From contig JADLSH010000155.1 in NCBI GenBank assembly GCA_016169945.1, positions 2,797,501 to 2,861,500 of the forward strand: a stretch of 64,000 nucleotides of DNA, in the 5' to 3' direction. Under the pieces are notes generated by a model. It was given only the letters and a program-made list of their open reading frames with translations, searched no databases and was not told the DNA's origin. Shown here in pieces: positions 22,501 through 32,816 of this stretch. The stretch's first letter is position 1. Each line of letters begins with the position of its first letter. The translations under genes were made by a program, and so were the position numbers. Origin of the DNA: Trachythela sp. YZ-2020 (taxonomy: Eukaryota > Cnidaria > Anthozoa > Malacalcyonacea > Clavulariidae).

Positions 22501-25500
22501 CAGCTCGGTTGCTCTGTTCGCATAGATAGCAGCAACTTAATTTGCGAGCAAAGTGGAATTTCATAAAAACTTGCACGAGTGAGTTTTTCAAAGAATATCA
22601 AAACAGTAGGAGCTAAAAGGGCTGGTGGAATTTGATGTGTTCAAAACTTATATTGTTTTTTTTCAAATTGGACGAGATTTCACGCTATTATACTTTCAAT
22701 AATATATTTCAAGGAAATATAATTAGATCATAATATAAGAATAATAATTTGGAAAAACATAATTGTTTCTTTCATTCAATGTCCTCTTAGGAAGTTTACT
22801 TCCTTTTTACATGGATACGATATCTGATGGCGAACCGGAACATGACAATGGCACTGATGACATCGTCACTCAAAATTTACACCTAGACGCTCTCACCGAA
22901 AGGGAGGCACAGTTAAAAGTAATGCATATTAACACTCAAAGCATGGTGTCCACGTTTGATAATTTATTGATCACTGTAAAGGAGTACCCGTTTGACATCA
23001 TTGCCATGAGTGAAACGTGGTTGAAGGAAAATAACTTACTCCTCCAGTATGTAACGATACCCGGATATTGTCATGCCTTTCGAAATCGAGAGAAATCAAA
23101 GGGAGGTGGGGTTGGGGTATATATCAAGGAATCGATTAAATTTAAAAGACACAAAGACATCGAATCTAGACACCCCCAAATGGAGCATCTTTGGATTGAA
23201 GTTCCCGGTCGAAACAAAAACAGTCAACTTTTAATTGGAACGATTTATCGATCAGAGAGTCAGATGAATTACCAGGATTGGTTGCATGCATTTGATGCTC
23301 TTCTAGGCGACCTTACAATTTCATGGGATGGATTGCTAATGATCACTGGTGATTTTAACGTAAATCTGCTTAAACATGATCTGGCAATGACAAAACAGTA
23401 TACAGACATTCTGGATTAATTTAATCTAAAACAACATGTAACAAAGCCAACGAGAACAACAAAATCATCCGCTACTCTCATCGATCACATTATAACAAAC
23501 ATACCTCAATGTGTAACACACACTGATGTTCTACCTTGTCCCCTGATTAGCGACCATGACGCACCATATGTAACCTTAAATATTCGTGTGTCAAGATATG
23601 CACCAAGATATAAGTTTATACGAAATGAAAAACAGTTCAACGAAAATGCATTCATTGAGGATTTTTCAACTATCCCTTTTGAAGTAGTGTATGCTCTTGA
23701 AGATCCAGATGAAAAAGTGGAGACCCTACAAAACCTTATTCAAGAATGCCTAGAAAGACATGTTCCAGTCAAACGAACTAGATTAACGAGGCCACCTGCT
23801 CCATGGATGAATGATTCAAATATTCGTTCGCTACAAGAGAAATGTAGATCAAAACGTTTTCAAGCACATAAAAAACCATCAAATGAGGACAACTGGCATG
23901 CCTTCCGAGAAGTTAGAAACAAATTGAAAATCGTTATAAAAAAGGCAAAACGATATTTTACAATTAAATCCCTCTCCTCTAAAAGACCAAAAGATGTTTG
24001 GAAGGTGATTCATCGAATTTTAAATCCCAGTCTTCGACCCTTGCGTGCAGATCCAAATCAACTGAATAGCCATTTTGCCTCAACTTCCGAGCGAATTACA
24101 GGATCATCGCCAGCTGTTACTGATGGAGATCTTTACCATGTAATTGAATCACTACCGGAAAATCTTGAAACTCCTTTTTCACTACAACAGGTAACTTACA
24201 ATGACGTCCTTAGAGAGATCAAAGGATTGAGATCGGACTGTTCTTGTGGTCCTGATAATGTTCCTGTAAAGTTTATAAAGCTAGTTGCTCAACACTTAGC
24301 ATCTCCGCTCACGCACGTTTTGAATACATGCATTTCAAAACAGACTTTCCCAGCTATTTGGAAACTGGCTCGTATCAGCCCGATTCCTAAAGTCAATGAT
24401 CCTAAGTGCAATGATGACTATCGTCCTATTTCCATTCTTCCCGTACTTTCAAAAGTATACGAAAAGTTAGCACTTCGTCAAATCGCAGATTTTCTTTCTA
24501 ATAATAGTATACTCCATCAAAACATCAGCGCCTATCGAAAGGGGCATTCAACAACTACGGCGTTGTTAGCTATGCGAGATGACATCCGAACGGCCATGAA
24601 ACGGGGCGAGATAACACTTTTTGTTATGGCTGACTTTTCGAAGGCTTTTGATACGGTAGCTTATAAAACGGTACTATTGAAAATTCACTCTCAAGGTTTT
24701 TCTAAGGATTCTCTCCGATGGATAATGCATTATTTAATTGGAAGGCGGCAATTTGTCCAAATTGATGACCATGTATCGGAAAAAATTAATGTTACATCTG
24801 GCGTGCCACAAGGATCGATTCTAGGTCCCGTACTGTTTAATCTCTACGTAAATGATCTAGCTGATAAATTGCCTGAAGAAGTAAAATGTCACCAATATGC
24901 AGACGATACCACTATGTATGCTCATTGCAAACCGGCAAAGCTACAACACTGTCAATCTGAGATGCAGACAGCACTGGATACGTTGGATTCCTGGTCTACA
25001 GAGTCAAACTTGACACTAAATTCTTCCAAAACGAAAGCTATGTTGTTTTCAACGCAGCAAATGTCACATGTCCATAAACTGGAAAATAGCGACATTACAC
25101 TAAATTGCAACGGAGCTGATCTTGAGAGAGTACATTCTTTCAAATTATTAGGCACTCAAATGAATGAACATTTGTCGTGGACGGAACATGTAAAGAAAAC
25201 GATATCTTCATGCTATTCAATTCTTGCTATATTACGAAAACTAAAACACCTTGCGCCGTTTCATGTGAAAAAGCAACTTGCTGAATGTCTCGTTCTCTCG
25301 AGACTGGACTACAATAGCTGTGTACGTTGTGGAGCCTATTCCAGCATACTTAATTAAACGTTTATCCCGTGTGCAATTATCTGCCGCAGCTTTTGTGACT
25401 AATCACTATGCCAAAGAGATTGATTTACTAAAACTTGGTTGGCTACCCTTAACTGAACGTCGTGAATACCATTTGCTGAAATTAGCCCACAAAGCCCTGC

Positions 25501-27977
25501 ATAGTTCAAAATGGCCATCTTATCTTCCATTGGAACGTTATATTCCATCAAGAACACTTAGATCATCATCTGATGGAATTAAACTGGTAGTGCCAAAAAT
25601 AGATGGCTCTTTTCAATATGCTTGTGCCAAATCTTTTAATTGTCTTTCAAAAGACATTAGGAACTGTATAAATCACGCACAGTTTTCCAGACTTTTAAAA
25701 ACTCATTTAATTAGTTCAGCGAAAGAAAGACAAAATCCAACATAATACATATATATATATTTATATATACATTTTATTCTTCTATGTAATCTTAATAGTA
25801 TATAATCTCTAAATCTTATCTTTTATCTGTAAACATATTGTATATATTAAATTATAGCTAATCTGTATTACTTATACTAAATTGTTAACATATGTAATTT
25901 TTGCGGATGAAGAGCCACTAGTTGGAATGCCGTAATAAATCGTTATTATTATTATTATTAATGAAATTTAGTTATCTAAAAAAATGTACACCAGCATTTG
26001 GCCTTTCAATCTTAATTAATAGCAATTACAAAATTTCACTGTCTTAGTCAATCGGAATAAAAAATTTTGTGTAAGAAAGCGAGCCTAGTTGTGTTTTGCA
26101 CATGCAAGTGCAATAAATAAATCCTGAATTTTATAAGATGTTAAAATTTTTTGCTCACTGTCACTAAATAAAAGTGTATTTTAATGGAATTGGATTTTGT
26201 AGGGTTTTGTGATTTTCGCAGTCCTTGGTGTGGCAAATAAGCAGGTAAATGCTTCCTATTAAACATAGGATAATAAATCGAAATCGAAATTAAGTAGAAC
26301 TGCGAATTAATGAATGCATCAAATTAGTAAAACTGTGCAGCTATTGAAAGGTTTTTAAAACAAACTTATCTCGAACTAATATTTTCGAACTAAATGTTGT
26401 AAACGTTAGATTTATATAGCTAAATGCCAACCTATACCAATTGGACATCCTTAATTGTAATTTTTATATTGAAATAATATAGATGAGGGAATCAATTAAG
26501 CGACTTTATTACCAGTGGTACGGTAATTAGAAGGTAAGACATTGAAATTCCATGTACATAACATATACAGGAAAAATCTATAAAGTTTTGTCCTTATCCC
26601 AAGATATATTACATGCATGTTTTGAACGGAAGGTTTGGAATACCGGAGCGAATTTAGAAAATGAGTGTAATAGGCCTTTTCGAGAACCAAAATCGCTTAG
26701 AGTTGCCTTAAATCGTCTAAAGTCACCTTAAGTCGTCTAAAGTCGCGCTAAGTCGCGGAACGACAAACCTAGAAAAAAATATTTCTGTCCGTATTAACCT
26801 ACGAAAGTCGAAGAATCCCCTTTTAGGAGCAAAATTGTCTGGTAGTATTCACAGCATAAAATAAAAGAGCCCCTCTCATCTTCTCCAAAAAAGAAATATC
26901 CTCTCGAATGAGAATGTAATAAGGGTGGATTGTTGCTTAGCTTCCCACGAAAAGAAACCGGCAAACAGCTAACAATTTCATATTTCCATGCAGTTATGCT
27001 GCATACGTTACAACCGTGTGTCGGCAAAATCAATAACTCCCATTACTATCAACCCTCCTCCCAGTAGGTCATCCCTGCCCTAAGCCTGCCTGAAAGGAAT
27101 AATAGGCCCCGTGGTTTGTTTACGTTCTTCTGACAGGCGAAAGTCTCAAAACAGAGATTCGTTATTGTGATATAAATTGTTAAATCACAATGGAGAACAG
27201 AATTAATCTTTTGAATAATCGGAATTTTCTTGCCTGCAGCAAAATGTTAACAATGCAAGGGGTGTACTGGAAACGGAAGGGAGGCCTCCTCAGTGGTATA
27301 GAAAGGCCCGGCAGAATAGTTCTCGGTTCCGGGAAAAATTCCATTATAGTATTTGCAGAAAAAATATAAACTAACGCATCTTAAGTGTAGCACATGCATT
27401 ATGCAATATAAATTTCAAAACATTCGTCCCAATTGCAATCTAACACCTAAAAAATGTCCAATGGCTCATGCATTTTATGCCTATTAGTTCGCTAATAAGT
27501 TCTACCAAAATTTCCTGATCAGAAATTGCTCAAATATTTCACTTCCATAGAAAAATTAAAATTCTTAACTCGTTTCGTATGTTATTACAATACCAAACAT
27601 TTTCAAATTATCGGTTATATCCTCATATTTCATGCACAATAGAGTTAGGGTCAATGAGAAATATATATATTCGTGCGCGCAGCATGAGGATATTACCAAA
27701 TTATGTACAGAACATACGAAATCTATCAAATTTCATCAGCCAATTACTGTAGTCCTTAAAAATTTATAAATTTTGTGTCCACATATTATTCATCCGGCAC
27801 ATATAAGCATTCATATTAAATATAGTAATTATATTTCAATTTTTTTAAAGGATTGAAATAGACCAAGAAATTCAAAAGAAAACTCGACAATTAGCAGTAG
27901 TTTTTCAACGCGAGCAGCATCCAATCGCGAGCCTGAAATCTATATCAGAAACTGAACATTTCTTGTCCTATATTTGA
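16451..27977 (+). CDS. Adhesion-type (class B2) GPCR gene, GPS plus 7TM, multi-exon
   Basis: Exons at 16451-16565, 16692-16841, 17888-17991, 18637-18751, 19531-19684, 19765-19828, 20483-20552, 22319-22445 and 26203-26244 have GT/AG borders, and phases agree at every junction except the gap between 20552 and 22319, where one exon (end of TM5/ICL3) was not found. They encode a degenerate GPS, then TM1-TM5, TM6 and TM7 with adhesion-GPCR signatures such as SFCWMAVEGVVLYLK and MPILGITWVFG. Two tentative exons (27240-27295, 27851-27977) complete a tail. The product would be a plasma-membrane receptor with an extracellular GAIN region. Introns carry a LINE fragment (about 21.5-22.0 kb) and a larger LINE (22.76-25.96 kb). 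N-terminal exons upstream were not found. The missing exon may mean a pseudogene, but reading frames are otherwise clean. Confidence 0.8.
16692..16841 (+). CDS. aGPCR exon: GPS motif
   Basis: Acceptor ATTTCGTTTCAG, donor GTATAC; 50 codons, phase 0 at both ends. YYCMIWNDTRNSWTNLG matches the GPS Cys-x-x-Trp and second Trp; FRCNMGQGSSVAVF replaces the usual CxCNHLTxFAVL. The HL-S/T cleavage triad and two of the four Cys are absent, so autoproteolysis is not expected. Confidence 0.8.
17677..17726. repeat. GC-rich hairpin, copy 2
   Basis: GGAATTAATACCCTCGC, ACGGCGCTTCACGCCG, GCTCGGGGATTAA: shorter version of 16274-16341, same orientation, inside the intron before TM1. Confidence 0.65.
17888..17991 (+). 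CDS. aGPCR exon: TM1
   Basis: Acceptor AAAAATCTGACAG, donor GTAAGT; starts phase 0, ends phase 2. VSPEHRISLG leads into IIIYIGCGLSLFGVLLTILF, the family's TM1 with the conserved YxGCxLS pattern. Confidence 0.85.
18637..18751 (+). CDS. aGPCR exon: TM2
   Basis: Acceptor TTTCATTTACAG, donor GTATGT. KHIELLTTTRYKVHLSLIVS then LGLLQIAFISGIPVNEGT: the first intracellular loop and TM2. Ends phase 0. Confidence 0.85.
19479..19501. repeat. 23-bp perfect palindrome
   Basis: GTTCTCGCATA, centre A, TATGCGAGAAC, 30 bp upstream of the TM3 exon. It could form a hairpin near the acceptor's branch region. Confidence 0.85.
19531..19684 (+). CDS. aGPCR exon: TM3
   Basis: Acceptor TATTCATTTTAG, donor GTAAGA; phase 0 to phase 1. 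SECLAIAAIRHYFSLTSFCW with the conserved TM3 Cys, then MAVEGVVLYLKIVTVY and KMRYFHLFAWG. The WMxxEGxxLY pattern is diagnostic of adhesion/secretin receptors. Confidence 0.9.
19765..19828 (+). CDS. aGPCR exon: TM4
   Basis: Acceptor AACTATTTCAG, donor GTGAGT; phase 1 to phase 2. (G)FPSVVVGLCISLSFDDY: the GxPxxxV start of TM4 and the extracellular loop that follows. Confidence 0.85.
20483..20552 (+). CDS. aGPCR exon: ECL2 Cys and TM5
   Basis: Acceptor TTTTTGCGTAG, donor GTGAGT; phase 2 to phase 0. CFVKLEDVLGILTYIVPMGI: the ECL2 Cys that pairs with TM3 (the common CW is CF here) and TM5 start. Confidence 0.8.
20553..22318 (+). other. aGPCR intron(s) with unlocated ICL3 exon
   Basis: The downstream exon starts in phase 2 while the TM5 exon ends in phase 0, so an exon coding the end of TM5 and ICL3 should lie here. 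I could not identify it. A LINE fragment occupies about 21470-21960. Confidence 0.5.
21470..21960 (+). mobile_element. LINE 3' fragment, CR1-like
   Basis: Frames broken by stops give VSEVTRSLNNVKSSVSSCYA, LRKLKNILPFKLRKHIVQAL and, after the stop at 21639, LQKRLQRVLKAAASFV and LKWLPVKEQREWNLLKI. This is the post-RT thumb region, related to the LINE at 22763-25960 (its SSCYSILAILRKLKHLAPF). It lies in an intron of the GPCR gene. Confidence 0.75.
22319..22445 (+). CDS. aGPCR exon: TM6
   Basis: Acceptor TTTATTTATTAG, donor GTAAAA; phase 2 to phase 0. RVLRRMIILMPILGITWVFG then IVAFIHHHVVWKYAFAISNS: TM6 with the LGITWVFG signature and the start of TM7. Confidence 0.9.
22763..25745 (+). pseudogene. 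LINE ORF2 (endonuclease, reverse transcriptase) with one stop and one frameshift
   Basis: Endonuclease motifs are complete: MHINTQSM, MSETWLKEN, GVGVYIKES, TGDFNVN and LISDHDAPYV. Reverse transcriptase: DYRPISILPVLSKVYEKLA, MADFSKAFDTVAY, SGVPQGSILGPVLF and the catalytic YADDTTMY; tail KLGWLPLTERREYHLLKLAH. A TAA at 23417-23419 interrupts ILD*FNLKQH in an otherwise continuous frame, probably from CAA, and a frameshift near 25320 moves the last 140 residues to another frame. A likely start is the Met at about 22811 (MDTISDG), since the upstream part is hydrophobic. Few lesions imply a fairly recent insertion. Confidence 0.85.
22763..25960 (+). mobile_element. CR1-like LINE, nearly complete ORF2, in aGPCR intron
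   Basis: ORF2 runs from 22763 to 25745 with two lesions, then a UTR with AATAAATCG and a (TTA)n/(ATT)n tail near 25940-25960. No separate ORF1 was seen upstream, so the copy is probably 5' truncated or lacks it. Its insertion separates the TM6 and TM7 exons by 3.7 kb. Confidence 0.85.
26203..26244 (+). CDS. aGPCR exon: TM7
   Basis: Acceptor TGGATTTTGTAG, donor GTAAAT; 14 codons, phase 0 both ends: GFVIFAVLGVANKQ, matching the G-F/L-xIF...NK end of TM7 in this family. Confidence 0.8.
26703..26763. repeat. Short tandem repeat, ~19-bp unit
   Basis: Three imperfect copies around CTTAAGTCGTCTAAAGTCG. Confidence 0.6.
27240..27295 (+). CDS. aGPCR exon: tentative cytoplasmic tail part 1
   Basis: Strong acceptor (TTTTCTTGCCTGCAG), donor GTATAG; phase 0 to phase 2, matching its neighbours. 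Encodes QNVNNARGVLETEGRPPQ. Support is splice signals and phase only. Confidence 0.4.
27851..27977 (+). CDS. aGPCR exon: tentative C-terminal tail and stop
   Basis: Acceptor CAATTTTTTTAAAG; in the required phase it reads IEIDQEIQKKTRQLAVVF then SLKSISETEHFLSYI and TGA at 27975-27977, with AATAAA at 28075-28080. The SETE-type ending resembles adhesion-GPCR tails. Confidence 0.45.
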
Positions 27978-28190
27978 CATACTTGTCTTAAAACTTGTTT
28001 AACTTAAATTTGATAGAATTATTTATTGTATACTGGCACAAATGTATGTATTGTAGATTATGATGAAATTGAGTAATAAAATAGCAGGCTTACGCTATTA
28101 CGCTTGCTTAAAACTTTGCTTCCCAATTCTGACCAAGTAAGTTAAAATTGTTCAGAATCTCAGCGACGTTTGCTTTTTTGGTATGCTTCA

Positions 28191-28716
28191 CTTATGACTT
28201 ATGACTTATGACTGATGACTTATAACTTCTGACTAATGACTAATGACTAGAGTAATATATGACTATAGTCCATAATCATGGACTATAGTCTATGACTATA
28301 GTCATTAGTCATTAGTCATTAGTCATTGGTCATTAGTCATTAGTCATAAGTCAAAGTCATAAGTCATAAGTCATAAGTCATAAGTCATAAGTCATAAGTC
28401 ATGCGCATCGCGCATAAGCGTCATAGTCATGTCAAGTCATAAGTCATAAGTCGCGTCGCGTCATAAGTCAAAGTCATAAGTCATAAGTCATAAGTCATAA
28501 GTCATAAGTCATTAGTCATAAGTCATAAGTCATAAGTCATAAGCCATAAGCCATAAGTCATAAGTCATTAGTCATAAGTCATGTGTCATAAGTCATAAGT
28601 CATAAGTCATAAGTCATAAGTCATAAGTCATAAGTCATAAGTCATAAGTCATAAGTCATGTCATAAGTCATAACTATGTCTATAAGTCATTTGTCATAAG
28701 TCATAAGCTCATAAGA
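28191..28716. repeat. Foldback 7-bp satellite, (TTATGAC)n facing (GTCATAA)n
   Basis: The left part (28191-28275) is built of TTATGAC and TAATGAC units; the right (28275-28716) is their reverse complement, ATTAGTC then ATAAGTC units, about 60 copies in all. The switch falls at GACTATAGTCCATAATCATG, itself palindromic. Interruptions include GCGCATCGCGC and CGCGTCGCG. Confidence 0.9.
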
Positions 28717-28727
28717 TTTTGGATTGA

Positions 28728-28809
28728 TTTGGAGCTAAGCTCGCTCGATTTGGAGCTAAGCTCGCTCGATTTGGAGCAAAGCTCGCTCGATTTGGAGCTA
28801 AGCTCGAAA
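28728..28809. repeat. Tandem GATTTGGAGCTAAGCTCGCTC units
   Basis: Four copies of a ~23-bp unit with the palindromic core GAGCTAAGCTC; related words return at 29594-29705, flanking the GATATC satellite. Confidence 0.8.
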
Positions 28810-28844
28810 AATTTCTATTTTTAGCGTAAGTATCAGAGTTAGGG

Positions 28845-28965
28845 TTAGGGTTAAGATTAGAGGAAGGGTTGGAGTTAGATCGAGGGTTAGGGTTAAAAGT
28901 AGAACAAGTGTTAGAGTTAATAAATTAGTGTTAGACTTAGAGAGTTAGGGTTAGAGAAAGAGGTA
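28845..28965. repeat. Degenerate telomere-like TTAGGG stretch
   Basis: Two to three exact GTTAGGGTTAGGG runs decay into GTTAGAG and GTTAGAC variants. It resembles an interstitial telomeric sequence. Confidence 0.6.
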
Positions 28966-29011
28966 GAGGGAGGAATGGAATTTATCTTCCTTATTTTTAT
29001 CTTCCTTATTT

Positions 29012-29580
29012 CAGGATATCATGCAATATCTTAGGATATCATGCAATATCTTAGGATATCATGCAATATCTTAGGATATCATCCCGTATCTTAGAATATC
29101 ATTTTAGGATATCATACAGTATCTTAAGATATCGTACAGTATCTTAGGATATCATTTTAGGATATCATACAGTATCTTAGGATATCATTTTAGGATATCA
29201 TACAGTATCTTAGGATATCATACAGTATCTTACGATATCATACAGTATCTTAGGATATCATACAGTATCTTAGGATATCATGCCGTATCTTAGGATATCA
29301 TTTTAGGATATCATACAGTATCTTAAGATATCATTTTAGGATATCATACAGTATCTTAAGATATCATACAGTATCTTGGGATATCATACAGTATCTTAGG
29401 ATATCATTTAAGGATATCATACAGTATCTTAGGATATCATACAGTATCTTAAGATATCATACAGTATCTTAGGATATCATACAGTATCTTAGGATATCAT
29501 ACAGTATCTTAAGATATCATACAGTATCTTAGGATATCATACAGTATCTTAGGATATTATACAATATCTTAGGATATCAT
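29012..29580. repeat. 20-bp satellite, unit around TTAGGATATCATACAGTATC
   Basis: About 27 tandem copies, each with the palindromic GATATC; several shortened 11-13 bp units (TTTTAGGATATCA) interrupt the phase. The first copies carry GCAATATC in place of ACAGTATC. Confidence 0.9.
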
Positions 29581-29589
29581 CGGAGATAT

Positions 29590-29705
29590 ACACTAAGCTT
29601 GGCTCGGGCCTATCCTTATATGTTAGAGCTCGGCTCGGGCCTATCCTTACGTCTTAGAGCTCGGCTCGAAGCTAAGCTCGCTCTATATGGAGGTTGGCTC
29701 GCTCG
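29590..29705. repeat. GCTCGGCTCGGGCCTATCCTTA repeats
   Basis: Two to three units related to 28728-28809 by the AGCTAAGCTCGCTC word. Confidence 0.6.
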
Positions 29706-30319
29706 ATATTCAATTATTCAATTTTAGGATTCAATGATTCACTGTAAAAGAAATTATAATCAATAAATGTGTTTTAAAAATTAATTCTGTTTGTGTGGTA
29801 TGTACATTGTACAATATTTCCTCGTCCGATAATAATATATTCTAAAATTATTCAAATTTTTAAGCTAGAAAATCTTAATTGCCCGTAATTACCTAACAAG
29901 CGCTAAATGTTTATATACAATGTTTGTATATGCTTGTAAATCTCGCTTAAAAATCACTGCTTTTCCCATTCTGCTACATCTAAAACGCTTGAAACTTTGT
30001 AAGGTTTAAATCCCTGTAAGAACTATGTTTATACAATCGCTTGGCAAACATATATTTGTATTGCTCTATAAGACCTTAGCTATGCCGATTAAACCTTAAG
30101 ATCTTCTCGTTTTAGAAAGCTATATCTCTGCTTGTTATTATTTCGCATAAGGTAATAATACTTTACTAGGTTAAGCGTCACTATATTAGTTATCTAAGCC
30201 GTTTCGTATAAGGTGAAATTAGATACGAGAATATATTATTTACTCGTTGTCGAAACGGACTGTGTTTGGAACACAAAGCTTGGCATTAATCTTTGATCCT
30301 TTTTGAACCAGATTATCAC

Positions 30320-30620
30320 ATGGTAACGCAACCCAGTCCGAAAATGCTCATTAGCGGTAACGGAACCAGTTTATCATATGGTAACGTTACTTTGAATCAT
30401 AAATTAATTACTCATTATGTGTTTGGAACACAACGCTTGGGAACTTTATAGAGACGCTATAGCTATTGTGATAAGTAACGCGACTTGGTAACGTGACGCT
30501 ATTGTGACGTCATAGATTTTGTATACTAATTACCTCCGCCGCCAGATGGTAACGTAACCTAAGGTGACGTATGGTAACGCGACTTGGTAACGTGACGCTA
30601 TTGTGACGTCAATACATAAT
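30320..30620. repeat. GGTAACG / TGACGTCA repeat cluster
   Basis: Nine GGTAACG-type words; the string CGCGACTTGGTAACGTGAC, followed by GCTATTGTGACGTCA, occurs twice (30478-30510 and 30568-30600). TGACGTCA is a perfect CRE. Related to the minisatellite at 1375. Confidence 0.65.
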
Positions 30621-30645
30621 TAATTATGTTTATGTTAATGATGTT

Positions 30646-30745
30646 GCACACTCCCGCACACTCTCGCACACTCCCGCACACCCCCGCACACTCCCGCGCA
30701 CCCCCGCACACTCCCGCACACCCCCGCACACCCCCGCACACCCCC
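30646..30745. repeat. C-rich 10-bp minisatellite (CACACTCCCG)n
   Basis: About ten units alternating CACACTCCCG and CACACCCCCG. Confidence 0.9.
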
Positions 30746-31675
30746 AAAAATAAGGTTCGAAAACCACCTACACTACTACTTCCGTAAACTGAAGCGGTAG
30801 CTAATCTATCTTCTGTGTAGGCAATTAAGGTTTAATATCGACATTAAATGTCCATCGCATCACTTTATACCCTAACATAACGCAACGTAACAAGTTGAAA
30901 TAAGCGGCTGAGAGTCATGAACTTCATTCTTGCTGGAGTCATCAAGGTCTTCTTCGGTCTATGGAAATAACATGGTGGAATAAAATGAAAATATCTCAGT
31001 CAAATCAGTAATTACAGAGTATGTTAAAAGTTATTTATATAAATGAATAATACTGTGTTAACCCTTTAGCTTGCAATGCGCCCAGATGATTCCTACTTTA
31101 ATATTTTATTCTGTTTAACCCTACACGATTTACTCGTCAGTGATAGAGTACTGCCAGTTAATGGGTTAACGAGGTGACAATTTGTGAAACCACCAAGTGA
31201 GATATATGACATATTCCAGATGGTGTTTCCACAAATCTCACTTTATTATAATTTGCCATCATGCAAATGGTCAAGAATTTATATCTTGCTAACCATAGAG
31301 ATAATTTATTATTACATCCATATTAACCCATTATTGTTAAGGAGTAAGGGTAGAAGGAGTTCCACCCTCTAATGAATAACATAATCTAATGTTAGCTGCC
31401 AGAATAGGATGTTAATGTACGCTTTTGTCCCTAATACATAAAGTGGGTTCAACTCATTATTAGTCGCTGGGGCATCTTGACCACAAACAAGGCTCGTATC
31501 CAGGGCATCTACGCCTGTTTACTATGACAAAAGGTGGTGTGCTAATGTTTGGAGCGGTAATTGCACAGATAACGCTGAAAAATCGGCGAATACTACAAAG
31601 CCTATAAAAGCTACGCAGGTTAAAATTATACTACACGACATATCAGTACTATCTACTGCCAAGTAACTTTACACA
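30746..31675. other. No gene seen
   Basis: AT-rich sequence; the open frame at 31184-31372 has no recognisable content. Confidence 0.45.
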
Positions 31676-32093
31676 ATATTTATTTATTTCACTTTGCCAA
31701 TAAACATGCTAGATATAAACACAAAAAGGACATATACTGTATGTAGAACATAGATGTTCTAATGGCAGGGAACACGCTACAGCTTTCGCCAATTACAGCG
31801 GCCCTTTACACATATACAATACGAAGTCACAAACACTTCTAATAACAACACAATATTTCACAGGCCAGATTACGAGACTTGTTATAAGACAAACATATAG
31901 ATTTCCATGTTCTTGGATCATCTGCGTCATATACTGTTTCTAATGCTAATTTATAGTAGAGGAAAAGTCCATTTTTCAACTGACTGAGGCTGGTGTCTTT
32001 GCCTGTCAAGTTCTTCGGTAGTACATTCCACAGTTTATATATACAATATAGGAATTTCCGTTTGCAAATATCATGATATATGATACAACGCAC
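31676..32093 (-). mobile_element. LINE 3' end fragment
   Basis: On the minus strand KRKFLYCIYKLWNVLPKNL, then SLSQLKNGLFLYY and YDADDPRTWKSIC: the C-terminal end of CR1/L2-type ORF2, where KLWNxLP and YDxDxPRTxKxxC are recurrent. It is followed by UTR and an AAATAAATAA tail at about 31680-31690. Confidence 0.8.
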
Positions 32094-32816
32094 TTAACAT
32101 TATTTAAATAAACGTTGTCATTTCCTTTAAATTTATTTAAGATCCTTGCTTTTAGTTAAAACAACTCGAAATAGACAACATCGACATTGTTTTTGAAAAT
32201 ATGTGGAGCTCTATATGATGAATGCTATACTTGCTAAATATATGTTCATTGAAAATCCATTGACACTGTTTATAAGAGCTGAAACTATATGAAAATATTT
32301 TAATCAGTCATAGTTCTCAAATATTCTGTTTACATATTCATCATTTATGAAACAGCTTAATTGTATGGCAAGCTTTATATTGTGAAGGAATGGATGTTCT
32401 TATCCTAATGCCATGTTATTCATCATTGTAATACCACACATACAGAAACATGATATATAAAGTCTAAAATTGCCTATACTTACATATCCCCAGCAACTTA
32501 ACGCTCCATAAAGCATCTTGCTGATTATATAAAAAGGGCATTACTATTTTTGACGAGTTAAAAACTGTGTGGCATTAATACAAAAACTATATGTCCTACG
32601 AAAAGAACTTGTTACTCACTTGCCTTGTGTTAAATGATACCAGGATGTGTTAAATATTTTTCTTCCAAAAAGAGTAGGAGGTTTTGCTTGTGCTAAGTCC
32701 CCATGAACAATTTCCAAATCAACTAAAGTTCCTGCATGGCTTGGGGGGGGGGGGGCAAGGATTTACATTGACTGGTGCATAGTTCATATTGCGTAGTTGA
32801 TATAAAAAGATTACAG
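32094..32816. other. No gene seen; one poly-G run
   Basis: AT-rich sequence with a 13-G tract near 32742. Confidence 0.4.

Noticed and set aside
28191..29580. Regular repeats resembling a CRISPR array
   Set aside because: Units are contiguous 7-bp and 20-bp tandem repeats without unique spacers, and the genome is eukaryotic.
30746..30780. GGTTCGAAAACC as a tRNA T-loop
   Set aside because: No acceptor, D or anticodon arms could be formed around it.
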